Assembly: GCA_965544035.1 (NCBI GenBank)
Contig: CBEULR010000010.1
Coordinates: forward strand, 38,812 to 102,811
Direction: 5' to 3'
Length of the DNA stretch: 64,000 nucleotides
Source: CBEULR01 sp965544035
GTDB lineage: Bacteria; Bacillota; Desulfotomaculia; Desulfotomaculales; Desulforudaceae
Part shown: positions 45,199 to 55,023 of the stretch, piece by piece
Layout of the letters: each line of letters opens with the position of its first letter
Position numbering within the stretch: the first letter of the stretch is position 1
Position numbers and translations under genes: made by a program
The notes under the pieces: generated by a model
What the model was told of the DNA's origin: nothing
Database searches by the model: none
What the model saw: only the letters and a program-made list of their open reading frames with translations

Positions 45199-45230
45199 GA
45201 AAAAACCGGACACCGCCGTCGATGCCCGGT
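45199..45230 (-). terminator. Terminator of the AlkP-fold gene
   Basis: Minus-strand eight-base-pair stem (45223-45230 with 45205-45212), then TTTTTT. It separates the upstream gene from cooS, so the acetyl-CoA cluster must have its own promoter in 45097-45198. I could not pick a convincing one there. Confidence 0.75.
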
Positions 45231-45252
45231 CAGATTCTGATCGACAGGATCA

Positions 45253-46422
45253 CTAAAACATCAGAAATCTTTTCCTCAAGTAACGGTACTCGATCACATA
45301 ACCCACCGCAGCCAGCAGCAGGATCCCGCCGATGATCGTCTTCAGCAAATCAATCCGGTCGCGCAGCGCCCGAATCTCCTCATCACGTCGTTCCATCGCT
45401 TCAGACGTCCGGTTTTTCTCCGCTGAAATCCTGTGCTTCTCCTCCTGAACCATCACCTGTTCCTCTTTCAGGCGAAAGATCTCTTGGCTGTATCGCGCCT
45501 GAAGTTCACTCAAATCCTTGATCCGCTGTTCAAGCAGGTAAAACCCGTTTTGCAGCGAGCCCGGATCAAATGCATTCCATATAACCAATCCCGTCCCTCC
45601 CGGGATATTCAAACCCAGGGTGTACGCCAGAGTGGGCGCGATGTCCACCAGCGACGCCGGAGGCAGCGCCTGGCCGCTCTTAAACTGCATACCCTTAATT
45701 ATGATCGGCGGCTGACCGGTGGTACCGGTCACAAAGAACATCGTCTGATCGAACACGCCCTTGGTATGCAAGTGATGAAGGAGCCGCCCGAAGTGGTTGT
45801 CGACCTCGGTCACCGCCCGCAGATACTGCTGACTCTCGGCTCCCCACCGGTCAAGCGCCTCTCGCGGCTCGGCCAGCACAACCACGTTCAGATACCAGTG
45901 GTGCTCCGACAGGTCCTTAATCACCTGATCAATCAGCTTCTCATCGCTTTTCGCCTTCTGATAGTGACGCGTTCCTTCCGCCAGCGCCTCAAGCTCACCC
46001 GTACCATCAAATACCGCCGTCTGAATCCGGCTCTGCTCAGCCAACTGGATGATCGTCGGTTTCTGCAGTGAGCTGGTCGGCTCGCTGAACCCGTGCGCAT
46101 CCGGATCGGCACCGGTGAGAATACTCGCCGCCGAAGTGTACACATTCTCCGGCCACACCGGGAGACTCTCACTCATCTTAATCCCGGCCGCCGCCACGCC
46201 GTTCAAGTTGGGAGCCTGCGTACGCTGCAGCGCACCCGACTGCAGCCCGTCGATAATCACCACAAAGATCTGCTTCGTGTACTGCACCTCTTCGGTCTGC
46301 TGATTCTGATCAGCAGGCGGTCGGGCTTGTTCCTTTGTCGGCGGCGCTGCACCTGCCGGCAGAGTGAAAACGGTAAGCAGCAGCAGGGCCAACCCTAACA
46401 CCAGATACGGCTTAATACGCAT
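45253..46422 (-). CDS. Alkaline-phosphatase-fold membrane protein with degraded metal site
   Basis: About 389 residues from an ATG at 46422 (GGGGG nine bases upstream). Signal peptide 1-26, then an AlkP/phosphodiesterase superfamily domain: FVVIIDGL (D58), YTSAASILTG with T96/S97 as the nucleophile site, VDNHFGRLLHHL (D208), and VDIAPTLAYTLGLNIP. Where active members carry an SDHG metal motif, this protein has VTGTTGQPPIIIKG, so the Asp-His ligands are missing. A coiled coil (about 295-355) and a C-terminal membrane segment (362-378) follow. Probably not a classical phosphatase. Function unknown. Confidence 0.7.
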   Translation of the reverse strand: MRIKPYLVLGLALLLLTVFTLPAGAAPPTKEQARPPADQNQQTEEVQYTKQIFVVIIDGLQSGALQRTQAPNLNGVAAAGIKMSESLPVWPENVYTSAASILTGADPDAHGFSEPTSSLQKPTIIQLAEQSRIQTAVFDGTGELEALAEGTRHYQKAKSDEKLIDQVIKDLSEHHWYLNVVVLAEPREALDRWGAESQQYLRAVTEVDNHFGRLLHHLHTKGVFDQTMFFVTGTTGQPPIIIKGMQFKSGQALPPASLVDIAPTLAYTLGLNIPGGTGLVIWNAFDPGSLQNGFYLLEQRIKDLSELQARYSQEIFRLKEEQVMVQEEKHRISAEKNRTSEAMERRDEEIRALRDRIDLLKTIIGGILLLAAVGYVIEYRYLRKRFLMF

Positions 46423-46510
46423 GAGGACCATCCCCCTGCCAGTTTCTTGCTATATTACTATACTCAGGGAGTGGTCCTTCTTAGAACAATTACTTGGTCA
46501 AGCTCTAGTT

Positions 46511-46924
46511 CTACTGCGGTTCACCGTCAACGCCATTACCGTCCTGATCTTCCACAGGCCGGTTATCGGCGGCCGCCTTTTCCCCGGGCTGATCATCCGC
46601 CGGCTGTGCAGGCTGTTCATGAACCGGGAGGTTCAGGTGCTCCTCAATGCGGCGCAACCGCTCATTGATCTCGGCCAGATCTCTTTTCGACGCCCAACCG
46701 ATTTCCTCCCGAATCTTGCGCACCTCGTTGACCACCGCATTCTGGATCGCCTGTCGTTCCCGATCACCCTTTTCCATAACCTCCCGCACAAAACCGCGGG
46801 CTTCGCTTTGGCTTACCTGACCCTTTTCACTTAGTTCCTTTACCAACTGTTCCGCCTTTTCCTTGGTCAGCGTCAAGGCACCGATACTGACCAGCATCAT
46901 CTTGCGTAGAGTGTCGCTAAGCAT
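46511..46924 (-). CDS. Phasin/PhaF-like coiled-coil protein
   Basis: 137 residues. Residues 1-100 are helical with heptads (KEKAEQLVKELSEKGQV, IQNAVVNEVRKIREEIG, INERLRRIEEHL), resembling the short phasin-like proteins of Firmicutes annotated near polyhydroxyalkanoate or stress genes. The C-terminal 35 residues are acidic and disordered (PADDQPGEK). No PHA synthase is nearby, so the name is only by resemblance. Upstream of the AlkP-fold gene by 88 bases. Confidence 0.6.
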   Translation of the reverse strand: MLSDTLRKMMLVSIGALTLTKEKAEQLVKELSEKGQVSQSEARGFVREVMEKGDRERQAIQNAVVNEVRKIREEIGWASKRDLAEINERLRRIEEHLNLPVHEQPAQPADDQPGEKAAADNRPVEDQDGNGVDGEPQ

Positions 46925-47096
46925 ACCTTAAACCCCCTCGCCGTGTTCTGAGCTTCCTTCATTACAATACCTTGTTAAAGTATACCACGTTTTACTTTCT
47001 CCAATCCCGCACAATACTTCAACATCAACGCGCGACAAAACCGACCCTACGGCGCCCAAACTGCTTCGCGCCCTGCGCACCGCCGCGTTCCCGTAA

Positions 47097-47126
47097 TTGA
47101 CAGTAAACTCTTCGCCGTGCTAGAAT
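47097..47126 (+). promoter_or_regulatory. Promoter of tRNA-Pro
   Basis: TTGACA (47097-47102), 18-base spacer, TAGAAT (47121-47126). The 170 bases upstream of it (46925-47096) hold nothing I can identify. Confidence 0.8.
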
Positions 47127-47159
47127 TAAGGTTAGTCTAAACGCGAATAATGCGGCCAT

Positions 47160-47237
47160 CGGGATGTGGCGCAGCTTGGTTAGCGCGCTTGCCTTGGGAG
47201 CAAGAGGCCGGGAGTTCAAATCTCCCCATCCCGACCA
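47160..47237 (+). tRNA. tRNA-Pro (anticodon TGG)
   Basis: Acceptor CGGGATG pairs with CATCCCG, and the CCA is encoded. Anticodon loop CTTGGGA reads TGG. D arm GCGCAGCTTGGTTAGCGCGC is typical of tRNA-Pro. Confidence 0.95.
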
Positions 47238-47282
47238 AAATCATTCCGCAGGGCTATGTCCCAAAGGCTGCAGAGTTATCTG

Positions 47283-47311
47283 TTGACACAAGAATGACCT
47301 CGTGCTAAAAT
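47283..47311 (+). promoter_or_regulatory. Promoter of tRNA-Tyr/tRNA-Lys
   Basis: TTGACA (47283-47288), 17-base spacer, TAAAAT (47306-47311). Confidence 0.8.
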
Positions 47312-47347
47312 TACAAACGTGGCAACTTTAAGGTCGCCGCAAAAACC

Positions 47348-47432
47348 GGAGGGATACCCGAGTGGCCAAAGGGGGCGGACTGTAAATCCGCTGGCGACGC
47401 CTTCGGAGGTTCGAATCCTCCTCCCTCCACCA
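47348..47432 (+). tRNA. tRNA-Tyr (anticodon GTA)
   Basis: Class II tRNA with a long variable arm; acceptor GGAGGGA/TCCCTCC, anticodon loop with GTA between GGACT and AATCC, encoded CCA. Confidence 0.95.
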
Positions 47433-47450
47433 TAAGTCAAGTTAATAAGT

Positions 47451-47527
47451 GGGCCATTAGCTCAATTGGCTAGAGCAGGCGACTCTTAATCGTCAGGTTC
47501 GGGGTTCGAGTCCCTGATGGCCCACCA
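47451..47527 (+). tRNA. tRNA-Lys (anticodon CTT)
   Basis: Acceptor GGGCCAT/ATGGCCC, D arm TAGCTCAATTGGCTAGAGCA, anticodon loop CTCTTAA giving CTT, encoded CCA. 18 bases after tRNA-Tyr. Confidence 0.95.
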
Positions 47528-47539
47528 ATAAGCAAGCTG

Positions 47540-47572
47540 AAGCGTTTCGGAATAACCGGAACGCTTTATTAT
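47540..47572 (+). terminator. Terminator of the tRNA cluster
   Basis: Eleven-base-pair stem (47540-47550 with 47556-47566), loop AATAA, T-rich tail. Confidence 0.8.
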
Positions 47573-47612
47573 ATGCCTTGGTTAGCCTGCCTTTTTAGCT
47601 TCCCGGCTAATA

Positions 47613-47642
47613 TTGCTGTATCCGCAGATTCAGTGATATAAT
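47613..47642 (+). promoter_or_regulatory. Promoter of gatCAB
   Basis: TTGCTG (47613-47618), 18-base spacer, TATAAT (47637-47642). Confidence 0.7.
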
Positions 47643-47687
47643 AGCAGAAATTGTGAAAAATTATGCAAGGATGGTGTTTACAGCCTG

Positions 47688-47978
47688 ATGATCAGTATGG
47701 AGGAAATGCTGCAGGCCGCCGAAGCGGTCCGCCTGGAGGTTCCGCCGGATGAGAGCGAACCATTCTTAGCGGAGATCAACCGGCTCTTCTCCTTTGCGGA
47801 CGAGTCCTGGAAGGACGTCGATTTTGAAGGTATCAAGCCGACGGCCTATCTCCTCGCCCAAACCAATGTCTTTCGGGCGGACGAACGTCGGGAATCAATG
47901 CCCCCGGAGATAGCCCTCGCCAATGCTCCGGATCCGGAAAACGGATGTTTTAAGGTTCCCAGAATCATTGAAGAATAG
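47688..47978 (+). CDS. gatC: Asp/Glu-tRNA amidotransferase subunit C
   Basis: 96 residues, standard GatC size. It holds GatA and GatB together. The helical N terminus and the C-terminal belt (PTAYLLAQTNVFRADE, then ALANAPDPENGCFKVPRIIE, in part) match the family. The ATG at 47688 may be replaced by the one three codons later. First gene of gatCAB, 21 bases before gatA. Confidence 0.92.
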   Translation: MISMEEMLQAAEAVRLEVPPDESEPFLAEINRLFSFADESWKDVDFEGIKPTAYLLAQTNVFRADERRESMPPEIALANAPDPENGCFKVPRIIEE

Positions 47979-47999
47979 AACAAAGGAGGCCGTACCCTG

Positions 48000-49409
48000 A
48001 TGCTCACTGATACCCGAATCGGCCGCCTCCGTGAGCTTCTCATAAAACGGGAGATCAAAGCCGAGGAACTGATTGCCGACGTACTTGAACGGGTAAACAC
48101 ACTGGAGACCACGCTCAACGCATTCATCACCGTCACCCCCGAGCAGGCTTTAAACGACGCTCGCACTCTCGATACCCGCATCGCCAGAGGTGAAGATATC
48201 GGCCCCCTTGCCGGTATCCCTTATGCTCTTAAAGATAACATCTCCACGGAAGGAATACGCACCACATGTGCTTCCCGTATGCTGGACAACTATGTCCCGC
48301 CGTTCAGCGCCCTGGTCCATTCCCGCCTTCAGGGCGCCGGGGCCATCCTGATCGGAAAGTCGAACATGGACGAGTTCGCGATGGGCACCACCAACAAGAG
48401 CTCCTATTACGGTCCCACCCCGAACCCCTGGGATCTGGAACGTGTTCCGGGAGGATCCAGTGGAGCCTCGGCCGCTTCGGTGGCCGCCAGGCAGGTTTGC
48501 CTGAGCGTAGCTTCCGATGCCGGCGGTTCGTTGCGTTTGCCCGCGTCCCACTGCGGCGTGGTGGGGCTTAAACCCACCTATGGTCTGATCCCCACCGATG
48601 GCTTGATCGAGTGCGCGCCCTCGCTGGAACACCTGGGTCCGCTGACCCTCGACGTCACGGGGTGTGCGCTCGCTCTTCAGGTTCTAACCGCCGGTGAGGA
48701 TTACACCGGCTATCTCGGTAAGAACATCACCGGCATGAGGATCGGCATACCGGCCGAATTGTTAATCGGAGCAGCCCCCGAAGTCCGCGCTGAATTTGAC
48801 AAGGCGGTGTCCATGCTCACCGATCTGGGGGCCGTGGTTGAGGAAACCACATTGCCCCACAGCACCAAAGCCTCCGCCGCCTACTTTATCATCTCCACGG
48901 CCGAGGCCTTCTCCAATCTGGCCAATTTCGACGGTGTGCGGTTCGGACATCGGGCCAAAGCCAAACATCTCCAGGAAATGTACCGGAAAACGCGGTACGA
49001 GGGTTTCGGGTCGGACGTGCGCCGCCGCCTGGTTTTCGGTACGCTGGCTCTCAGCGCCGGGCACTACGAAGAGTATTACGTCAAGGCACAGCAGGTGCGC
49101 ACCCTGGTCCTGAAAGACTTTGAACAAGCCTTTACACAATATGATATTCTGATCTCTCCCACCGCCCCTACTCTTCCGCCGCCATCGTCTGCGGGTGATG
49201 ATAACCTGGAAATGCGTCTCCAGGACAACTACACCATTCCGGCCAACCTCGCCGGTATCCCCGCGCTCTCACTGCCGATCGGAATGGCTGGGGGACTGCC
49301 GGTCGGGATGCAGCTGATCGGCCCGCCCCGGTCGGAGGGGAGACTTCTGCAAGCCGCGCACGCGCTGGAACAAGAGACCCGCTTTTACCGGAATGCGCCA
49401 AAGATCTGA
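48000..49409 (+). CDS. gatA: Asp/Glu-tRNA amidotransferase subunit A (divergent)
   Basis: 469 residues. Amidase that frees ammonia from glutamine for GatB. Catalytic triad: lysine in PYALKDNIS (about K78), cis-serine in PGGSSGASAAS, and nucleophile serine in SDAGGSLRLPASHCG. The segment after the nucleophile reads LKPTYGLIPTDGLIECAPSLEHLG rather than the usual GRVSRYGL-FASSLDQIG of GatA (quoted in part), and SIRQPA is SLRLPA, so it is a divergent member. AAAGGAGG precedes the ATG. Position between gatC and gatB supports the GatA assignment. Confidence 0.88.
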   Translation: MLTDTRIGRLRELLIKREIKAEELIADVLERVNTLETTLNAFITVTPEQALNDARTLDTRIARGEDIGPLAGIPYALKDNISTEGIRTTCASRMLDNYVPPFSALVHSRLQGAGAILIGKSNMDEFAMGTTNKSSYYGPTPNPWDLERVPGGSSGASAASVAARQVCLSVASDAGGSLRLPASHCGVVGLKPTYGLIPTDGLIECAPSLEHLGPLTLDVTGCALALQVLTAGEDYTGYLGKNITGMRIGIPAELLIGAAPEVRAEFDKAVSMLTDLGAVVEETTLPHSTKASAAYFIISTAEAFSNLANFDGVRFGHRAKAKHLQEMYRKTRYEGFGSDVRRRLVFGTLALSAGHYEEYYVKAQQVRTLVLKDFEQAFTQYDILISPTAPTLPPPSSAGDDNLEMRLQDNYTIPANLAGIPALSLPIGMAGGLPVGMQLIGPPRSEGRLLQAAHALEQETRFYRNAPKI

Positions 49410-49427
49410 GGACGGAGGGTTAGAGTA

Positions 49428-50867
<1,440 letters not shown>

Positions 50868-50890
50868 GCGAGGGTTGACTGGTCTTAAAT

Positions 50891-50922
50891 GGGGGTCTCA
50901 GTACAAACTGAGGCCCCTTTTT
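50891..50922 (+). terminator. Terminator of gatCAB
   Basis: Stem GGGG(G)TCTCAG/CTGAGGCCCC, loop TACAAA, T tract to 50922 and a second T run shortly after. Confidence 0.85.
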
Positions 50923-50949
50923 GCGTTTTTGTCTTCCACCCTTTATAGA
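50921..50949 (+). promoter_or_regulatory. Putative promoter of the flavin oxidoreductase gene
   Basis: TTGCGT (50921-50926), 17-base spacer, TATAGA (50944-50949). A short inverted repeat TACTA/TAGTA at 50982-50995 lies downstream and might be an operator. Confidence 0.45.
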
Positions 50950-51013
50950 TCCGATCGGATACGGCATTATCGGTCCGACCATACTAGATTTAGTACATTT
51001 GGGAGGGTAGCTT

Positions 51014-52939
51014 ATGACAAGAGCTTTTCCGCATCTGTTTTCCCCCGGGAGAATCGGGAACTTGGAGATAAGGAACCGGATCATTATGCCCGCCATGGGT
51101 ACCGGTATGCACGGTCCCGAAGGCGAAGTAACCGACCAAAACGTGGCTTACTATGAAACCAGGGCCAAAGGCGGAACCGGACTGGTGACGGTGGAAATTG
51201 CGGCGGTTCACCCCACCACGCGCGGCATGTCGCTGTCGCTTTACGATGACCGCTACATACCCGGCATGCGCCGCTTATCCGAAGCCATCAAGAAGCACGG
51301 CGCCCGGGCCTGTATCCAGATCTGGCACGCCGGGCGACAGATCAACAGTGCCCAGACCGGGCAGCAGATCGTCGCTCCTTCCCCCATCCCCTGCCCTGTC
51401 TGCTCCGAAAAGCCCCGGGAACTGACGACCGCCGAAATATCCGAACTGGTGGATGCTTACGGCGAGGCTGCCCGCCGCGCCAAAGAGGCTGGTTTTGACT
51501 GCATCGAACTGCACGGGGCGCACGGATACCTCATTGCCCAGTTCCTTTCCCCGTATTCGAACAAGCGCACCGATGAATACGGCGGCAGTCTTGAAAACCG
51601 CGTGCGGTTTGCGCGTGAGGTGGTGAAAAGCGTTAAAGATAAGTGCGGCGCCGACTATCCCGTATTGTTCCGCATCAGCGGCGAAGAATATGTCGAGGGC
51701 GGTCTGACCATTGAAGAAACCAAAAAGATCGCCCGTCTACTGGCCGAAGCGGGAGTCGACTGCCTGCATATTTCACTCGGCAACTATGAGACCTTGCATC
51801 TGGTGGTGCCGCCGATGGATAAAGAACGCGGGTTTAACGTGTGGGCGGCGGAAGCGATCAAGCAGGTGGTAGACATACCGGTGGTGGCCGTAGACCGCAT
51901 CAATAACCCGCAGCTGGCCGAGGAGATCCTGTCCTCCGGGAAAGCCGACTTCGTGGCCGTGGGCAGGGGCCTGCTCACCGATCCCGAGTTCGCCAACAAG
52001 GCCGAGAGCGGCCGAGAAATGGAGATCAAAAAATGCATCGCCTGCAACCAGGGCTGCGTTGACCGCCTGCTCCTGGAGGGCAAACACGCCACCTGTATTC
52101 TAAACCCCTTCTGCGGACGTGAGCGCGAATTCATCCTTAAGCCGGCCTCTTCACCGCGGAAGGTGGTTGTTGTCGGCGGCGGTCCCGGCGGCATGGAAGC
52201 GGCCTTAACCGCGGCGAAACGCGGACACCGGGTCACTCTGTTCGAAAAGACCGACCGACTCGGCGGCCAGTTCCTGATCGGCTCCTACGCCCCCAAGAAG
52301 GACGAGATCAAAGGGTACTGTGAATATATGACTCATATGCTCACGCAAAGCGAAGTGGACGTGCGCCTGAACACCGAGGCGACCGTTGATTTGATCAGGC
52401 AGGAGGCCCCGGATGAGGTGATTGTCGCCACCGGTGCCGAACAGCTGATTCCGGACATACCTGGCATCGACAAGCCGATCGTGCTGGGTGCCTTTGAAGT
52501 CCTGACCGGCGTAAAGCGCCCGGGAAACCGGGTGGCCGTGATCGGCGGCGGTTCAGTGGGACTTGAAACCGCCGACCTGTTGGCTGGTCAGGGGCACGAG
52601 GTCGAGGTCTTTGAAACCCTTGAAAACCTGGCCGAAGACATGGGCCCGGCCCGAAAGCGGTTCCTGATGGACCGTTTGCGCGAGAACAATGTCCGGATCC
52701 ACACCTCTTCGGCGGTAACCAGCGTAACCGATCAGGGCGTGACCTTCACACACAATGGAGAAACCAAGGAGCTGAATGTCGATTCCGTGGTGCTGGCCGC
52801 CGGCACAAGACCGGTGGACCACCTGTCCACAGCTTTGCGCGACGCCGGTTTCGCGGTACACACGATCGGTGACGCTGTAAAACCGCGGCAGGCAACCGAA
52901 GCGATTTACGAGGGTGTAAAGACGGCTCTGGAGTTGTAG
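51014..52939 (+). CDS. NADH:flavin oxidoreductase of the 2,4-dienoyl-CoA reductase type
   Basis: 641 residues. Residues 1-330 form an old-yellow-enzyme FMN barrel (MPAMGTGM, HGAHGYLIAQFLSPYSNKRTDEYG in part, VAVGRGLL). C341, C344, C348 and C361 bind a [4Fe-4S] cluster. The C-terminal part has FAD (VVVVGGGPGGMEAALTA, about 386-402) and NAD(P)H (VAVIGGGSVGLETADLL, in part) sites. Relatives reduce dienoyl-CoA, enoates, or cyclic enones in anaerobes. The substrate here is unknown. GGGAGG before the ATG, monocistronic. Confidence 0.88.
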   Translation: MTRAFPHLFSPGRIGNLEIRNRIIMPAMGTGMHGPEGEVTDQNVAYYETRAKGGTGLVTVEIAAVHPTTRGMSLSLYDDRYIPGMRRLSEAIKKHGARACIQIWHAGRQINSAQTGQQIVAPSPIPCPVCSEKPRELTTAEISELVDAYGEAARRAKEAGFDCIELHGAHGYLIAQFLSPYSNKRTDEYGGSLENRVRFAREVVKSVKDKCGADYPVLFRISGEEYVEGGLTIEETKKIARLLAEAGVDCLHISLGNYETLHLVVPPMDKERGFNVWAAEAIKQVVDIPVVAVDRINNPQLAEEILSSGKADFVAVGRGLLTDPEFANKAESGREMEIKKCIACNQGCVDRLLLEGKHATCILNPFCGREREFILKPASSPRKVVVVGGGPGGMEAALTAAKRGHRVTLFEKTDRLGGQFLIGSYAPKKDEIKGYCEYMTHMLTQSEVDVRLNTEATVDLIRQEAPDEVIVATGAEQLIPDIPGIDKPIVLGAFEVLTGVKRPGNRVAVIGGGSVGLETADLLAGQGHEVEVFETLENLAEDMGPARKRFLMDRLRENNVRIHTSSAVTSVTDQGVTFTHNGETKELNVDSVVLAAGTRPVDHLSTALRDAGFAVHTIGDAVKPRQATEAIYEGVKTALEL

Positions 52940-53045
52940 AGTCCGCCAAGACTCGACAAAGAGGAAGGAGTTGGGCGGCAGCACATCGAAGTGATAGCGT
53001 CGACAGCTGATCGGTTCCGAAATTGCGGATGCGCGGAGAAGCCTT

Positions 53046-53582
53046 ATGATCATTGGAATTTTGAGCGACACCCATGGCAATGTCTCCGGGTGGAACGATG
53101 CCCTGAAGATATTTGAACGGGAAAGCGTCGAATTGATCCTGCACTGCGGGGATATTTTGGAACCCTTCGCTCGGTCCGGCTCCCCGCTTCGTAGCGCGAT
53201 GAACAAGTCCCCGATCCCCGTACTGGCCGTCATAGGTAATATGGATGCCCCTCGCGACCTCGAACTCCTGGATTTCCCCGTGGTTCCGCTGGCACTGATC
53301 CAGGACGGGTCCGCGCGGATCGTGGCTACCCACGGCAACCAACTGGGCGACCGGCACGCCGCTTACCGTCAGGCCCGGAGTTTGGGGGCACGGTTTTTTG
53401 TCCGCGGACACACCCACTCCCCGCAGCTCGAAAAGATGCGGGGAGTCTATCTGCTTAATCCCGGCAGCGCCGGCCAACCCCGGGGTAAGGATTTGAGACC
53501 GACGGCAATGGTTCTGTCACCCGCCGCAATTCGGCTGTACGCGATCCACACCGGAGAGGTAATCGAGGAAATGCGACTATAG
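53046..53582 (+). CDS. YfcE/MJ0936-type metallophosphodiesterase
   Basis: 178 residues, the whole family length. Calcineurin-like fold: GILSDTHGN (4-12) with Asp and His ligands, HCGDILEP (33-40), VIGNMDAPRD (62-71), ATHGNQ (98-103) and GHTHSPQL (125-132). Such enzymes hydrolyse phosphodiesters of unknown cellular identity. Upstream gap 52940-53045 holds no signal I can see. Confidence 0.88.
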   Translation: MIIGILSDTHGNVSGWNDALKIFERESVELILHCGDILEPFARSGSPLRSAMNKSPIPVLAVIGNMDAPRDLELLDFPVVPLALIQDGSARIVATHGNQLGDRHAAYRQARSLGARFFVRGHTHSPQLEKMRGVYLLNPGSAGQPRGKDLRPTAMVLSPAAIRLYAIHTGEVIEEMRL

Positions 53583-53593
53583 GCCGTGTTTTG

Positions 53594-53621
53594 TTGACGC
53601 TCGGCGAAAAAAGCCTATAAT
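53594..53621 (+). promoter_or_regulatory. Promoter of thi4
   Basis: TTGACG (53594-53599), 16-base spacer, TATAAT (53616-53621). The short leader leaves no room for a TPP riboswitch. Confidence 0.7.
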
Positions 53622-53658
53622 GTTTGTAACCGCAAATATAGATAAGTGGAGGCCTAGA

Positions 53659-54438
53659 ATGAAACTTGACGAAACCATTGTCTCACGCGCAATTATCGAA
53701 CGGTACACCGAGAAGCTGTTGTCCAGCCTGGATGTGGATGTGGAAATCGTGGGCGGCGGACCTTCCGGACTCATCGCCGCCTACTATCTCGCCAAGAACG
53801 GAGTGAAAACCTCACTATACGAACGCAAACTCAGCGTAGGCGGCGGCATGTGGGGCGGAGCAGCAATGATGAACGAGATTGTATTTCAGGAACCCGCCCG
53901 CCCGCTCTTTGAAGAGTTTGACATCCGCTATCGCAAATACGCTGACGGCTACTACACCGCTTCCTCGATCGAATCGGTCGCCTCTCTCACCCGGGCGGCC
54001 TGCAGGGCCGGAGTGAACATCTTCAACCTGATAACCGTCGAAGACATCGTCCTGCACAGCAACCGGGTTTCCGGTCTGGTCCTGAACTGGACGGCCGTTG
54101 ACATCGCCGGCCTTCACGTCGATCCGATCGCCACTCGCTCTAAGTTTGTGGTAGATTGCACCGGTCACGACATGCACGTCGTTCAGGTCCTGTCACAAAA
54201 GGCCGGTGTAGAACTGGTCATACCGGGCGGACGTCCGGTCGGCGAAAAGCCGATGTGGGCCGACGTTGGCGAAAACCAGCTAATGGATTTTACTGCAGAG
54301 GTATACCCCGGACTGCTGGTCGCCGGCATGGCAGCAAACGCGGTAAGCGGAGGATATCGAATGGGCGCCATTTTCGGCGGGATGCTTCTGTCCGGCAAGC
54401 GTGTGGCCGAGCTGATCTTGGAACGCTTGAAGTCTTAG
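53659..54438 (+). CDS. thi4: Sulfide-dependent thiazole synthase (Thi4 family)
   Basis: 259 residues from an ATG behind GTGGAGG. Makes the ADP-thiazole precursor of thiamine from NAD and glycine. FAD/NAD-type fold start VEIVGGGPSGLIAAYYLAKNG (in part), SVGGGMWGGAAMMNEIVFQ, and the C-terminal GMAANAVSGGYRMGAIFGGMLLSG (in part). The site that is the sacrificial cysteine in yeast Thi4 reads DCTGHDMHVV, like archaeal enzymes, which use free sulfide with iron and turn over repeatedly. This fits an anaerobe. Confidence 0.9.
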   Translation: MKLDETIVSRAIIERYTEKLLSSLDVDVEIVGGGPSGLIAAYYLAKNGVKTSLYERKLSVGGGMWGGAAMMNEIVFQEPARPLFEEFDIRYRKYADGYYTASSIESVASLTRAACRAGVNIFNLITVEDIVLHSNRVSGLVLNWTAVDIAGLHVDPIATRSKFVVDCTGHDMHVVQVLSQKAGVELVIPGGRPVGEKPMWADVGENQLMDFTAEVYPGLLVAGMAANAVSGGYRMGAIFGGMLLSGKRVAELILERLKS

Positions 54439-54449
54439 TATGCTTATCC

Positions 54450-54480
54450 GACCCTGGCTCCATCGCGGGCCGGGGTCTTT
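54450..54480 (+). terminator. Terminator of thi4
   Basis: GACCCTGGC (54450-54458)/GCCGGGGTC (54469-54477) stem with a mismatch, loop of ten, then TTT. Weak T tract; overlaps the start region of the next gene's leader. Confidence 0.55.
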
Positions 54481-54499
54481 CCACTTCAGGAGGCCCATT

Positions 54500-55006
54500 G
54501 TGCGTCGATTAACTGTTTACCCGGTGTCTTCCGAGCGGAATTCACTTTGGCACTGGCCGAAAGCGAAACACCCCCTGCGGGTGATTTACAACTTTCTGCT
54601 GATTACCATTGCCCGGTACGTACCATCCTTCCGGGTGAAGAATTTTCTGCTGCGGCGAACGGGGATGAAGGTCGGTAAACGCGTCGCTGTCGGCGTGCAG
54701 GCCGTTTTCGATTACCTGTGGCCGGAGCTGATTACCCTGGAGGACAATTGCATCATCGGTTACAACGCCACCATCCTCGCCCACGAGTTCCTGGTTGAGG
54801 AATACCGCCTTGGCCCGGTAGTCATCGGTGAAAATGCGCTTGTAGCCGCCAACTGCACCGTTCTCGCCGGCACCAGGGTCGGCGCGAATGCGGTGGTCTC
54901 GGCAATGTCCCTCGTTACCGATGACATCCCGGACAACGCCTTTGCCGGAGGTGTTCCGGCCAGAGTACTGTATTACCGAAACGAGCGCCAGAAGCAAGAA
55001 TCCTGA
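54500..55006 (+). CDS. Hexapeptide-repeat acyltransferase
   Basis: 168 residues from a GTG at 54500 with AGGAGG six bases upstream. An amphipathic/hydrophobic helix (about 28-42, IYNFLLITIARYVPSF) is followed by a left-handed beta-helix (about 55-160) with GKRVAVG, NCIIGYNATI, GPVVIGENALVAANCTVLAG (in part) and GVPARVL. It resembles LacA/maltose-type acetyltransferases but the acceptor cannot be read. AHEF offers the usual active-site histidine region. Confidence 0.75.
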   Translation: MRRLTVYPVSSERNSLWHWPKAKHPLRVIYNFLLITIARYVPSFRVKNFLLRRTGMKVGKRVAVGVQAVFDYLWPELITLEDNCIIGYNATILAHEFLVEEYRLGPVVIGENALVAANCTVLAGTRVGANAVVSAMSLVTDDIPDNAFAGGVPARVLYYRNERQKQES

Positions 55007-55023
55007 CACCGGGGGCAGAACTC

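Noticed and set aside
47025..47219. Minus-strand frame overlapping tRNA-Pro
   Set aside because: Overlaps a certain tRNA and its promoter and has no Shine-Dalgarno.
53622..53658. TPP riboswitch before the Thi4 gene
   Set aside because: The leader is under 40 bases and lacks the THI-box core.
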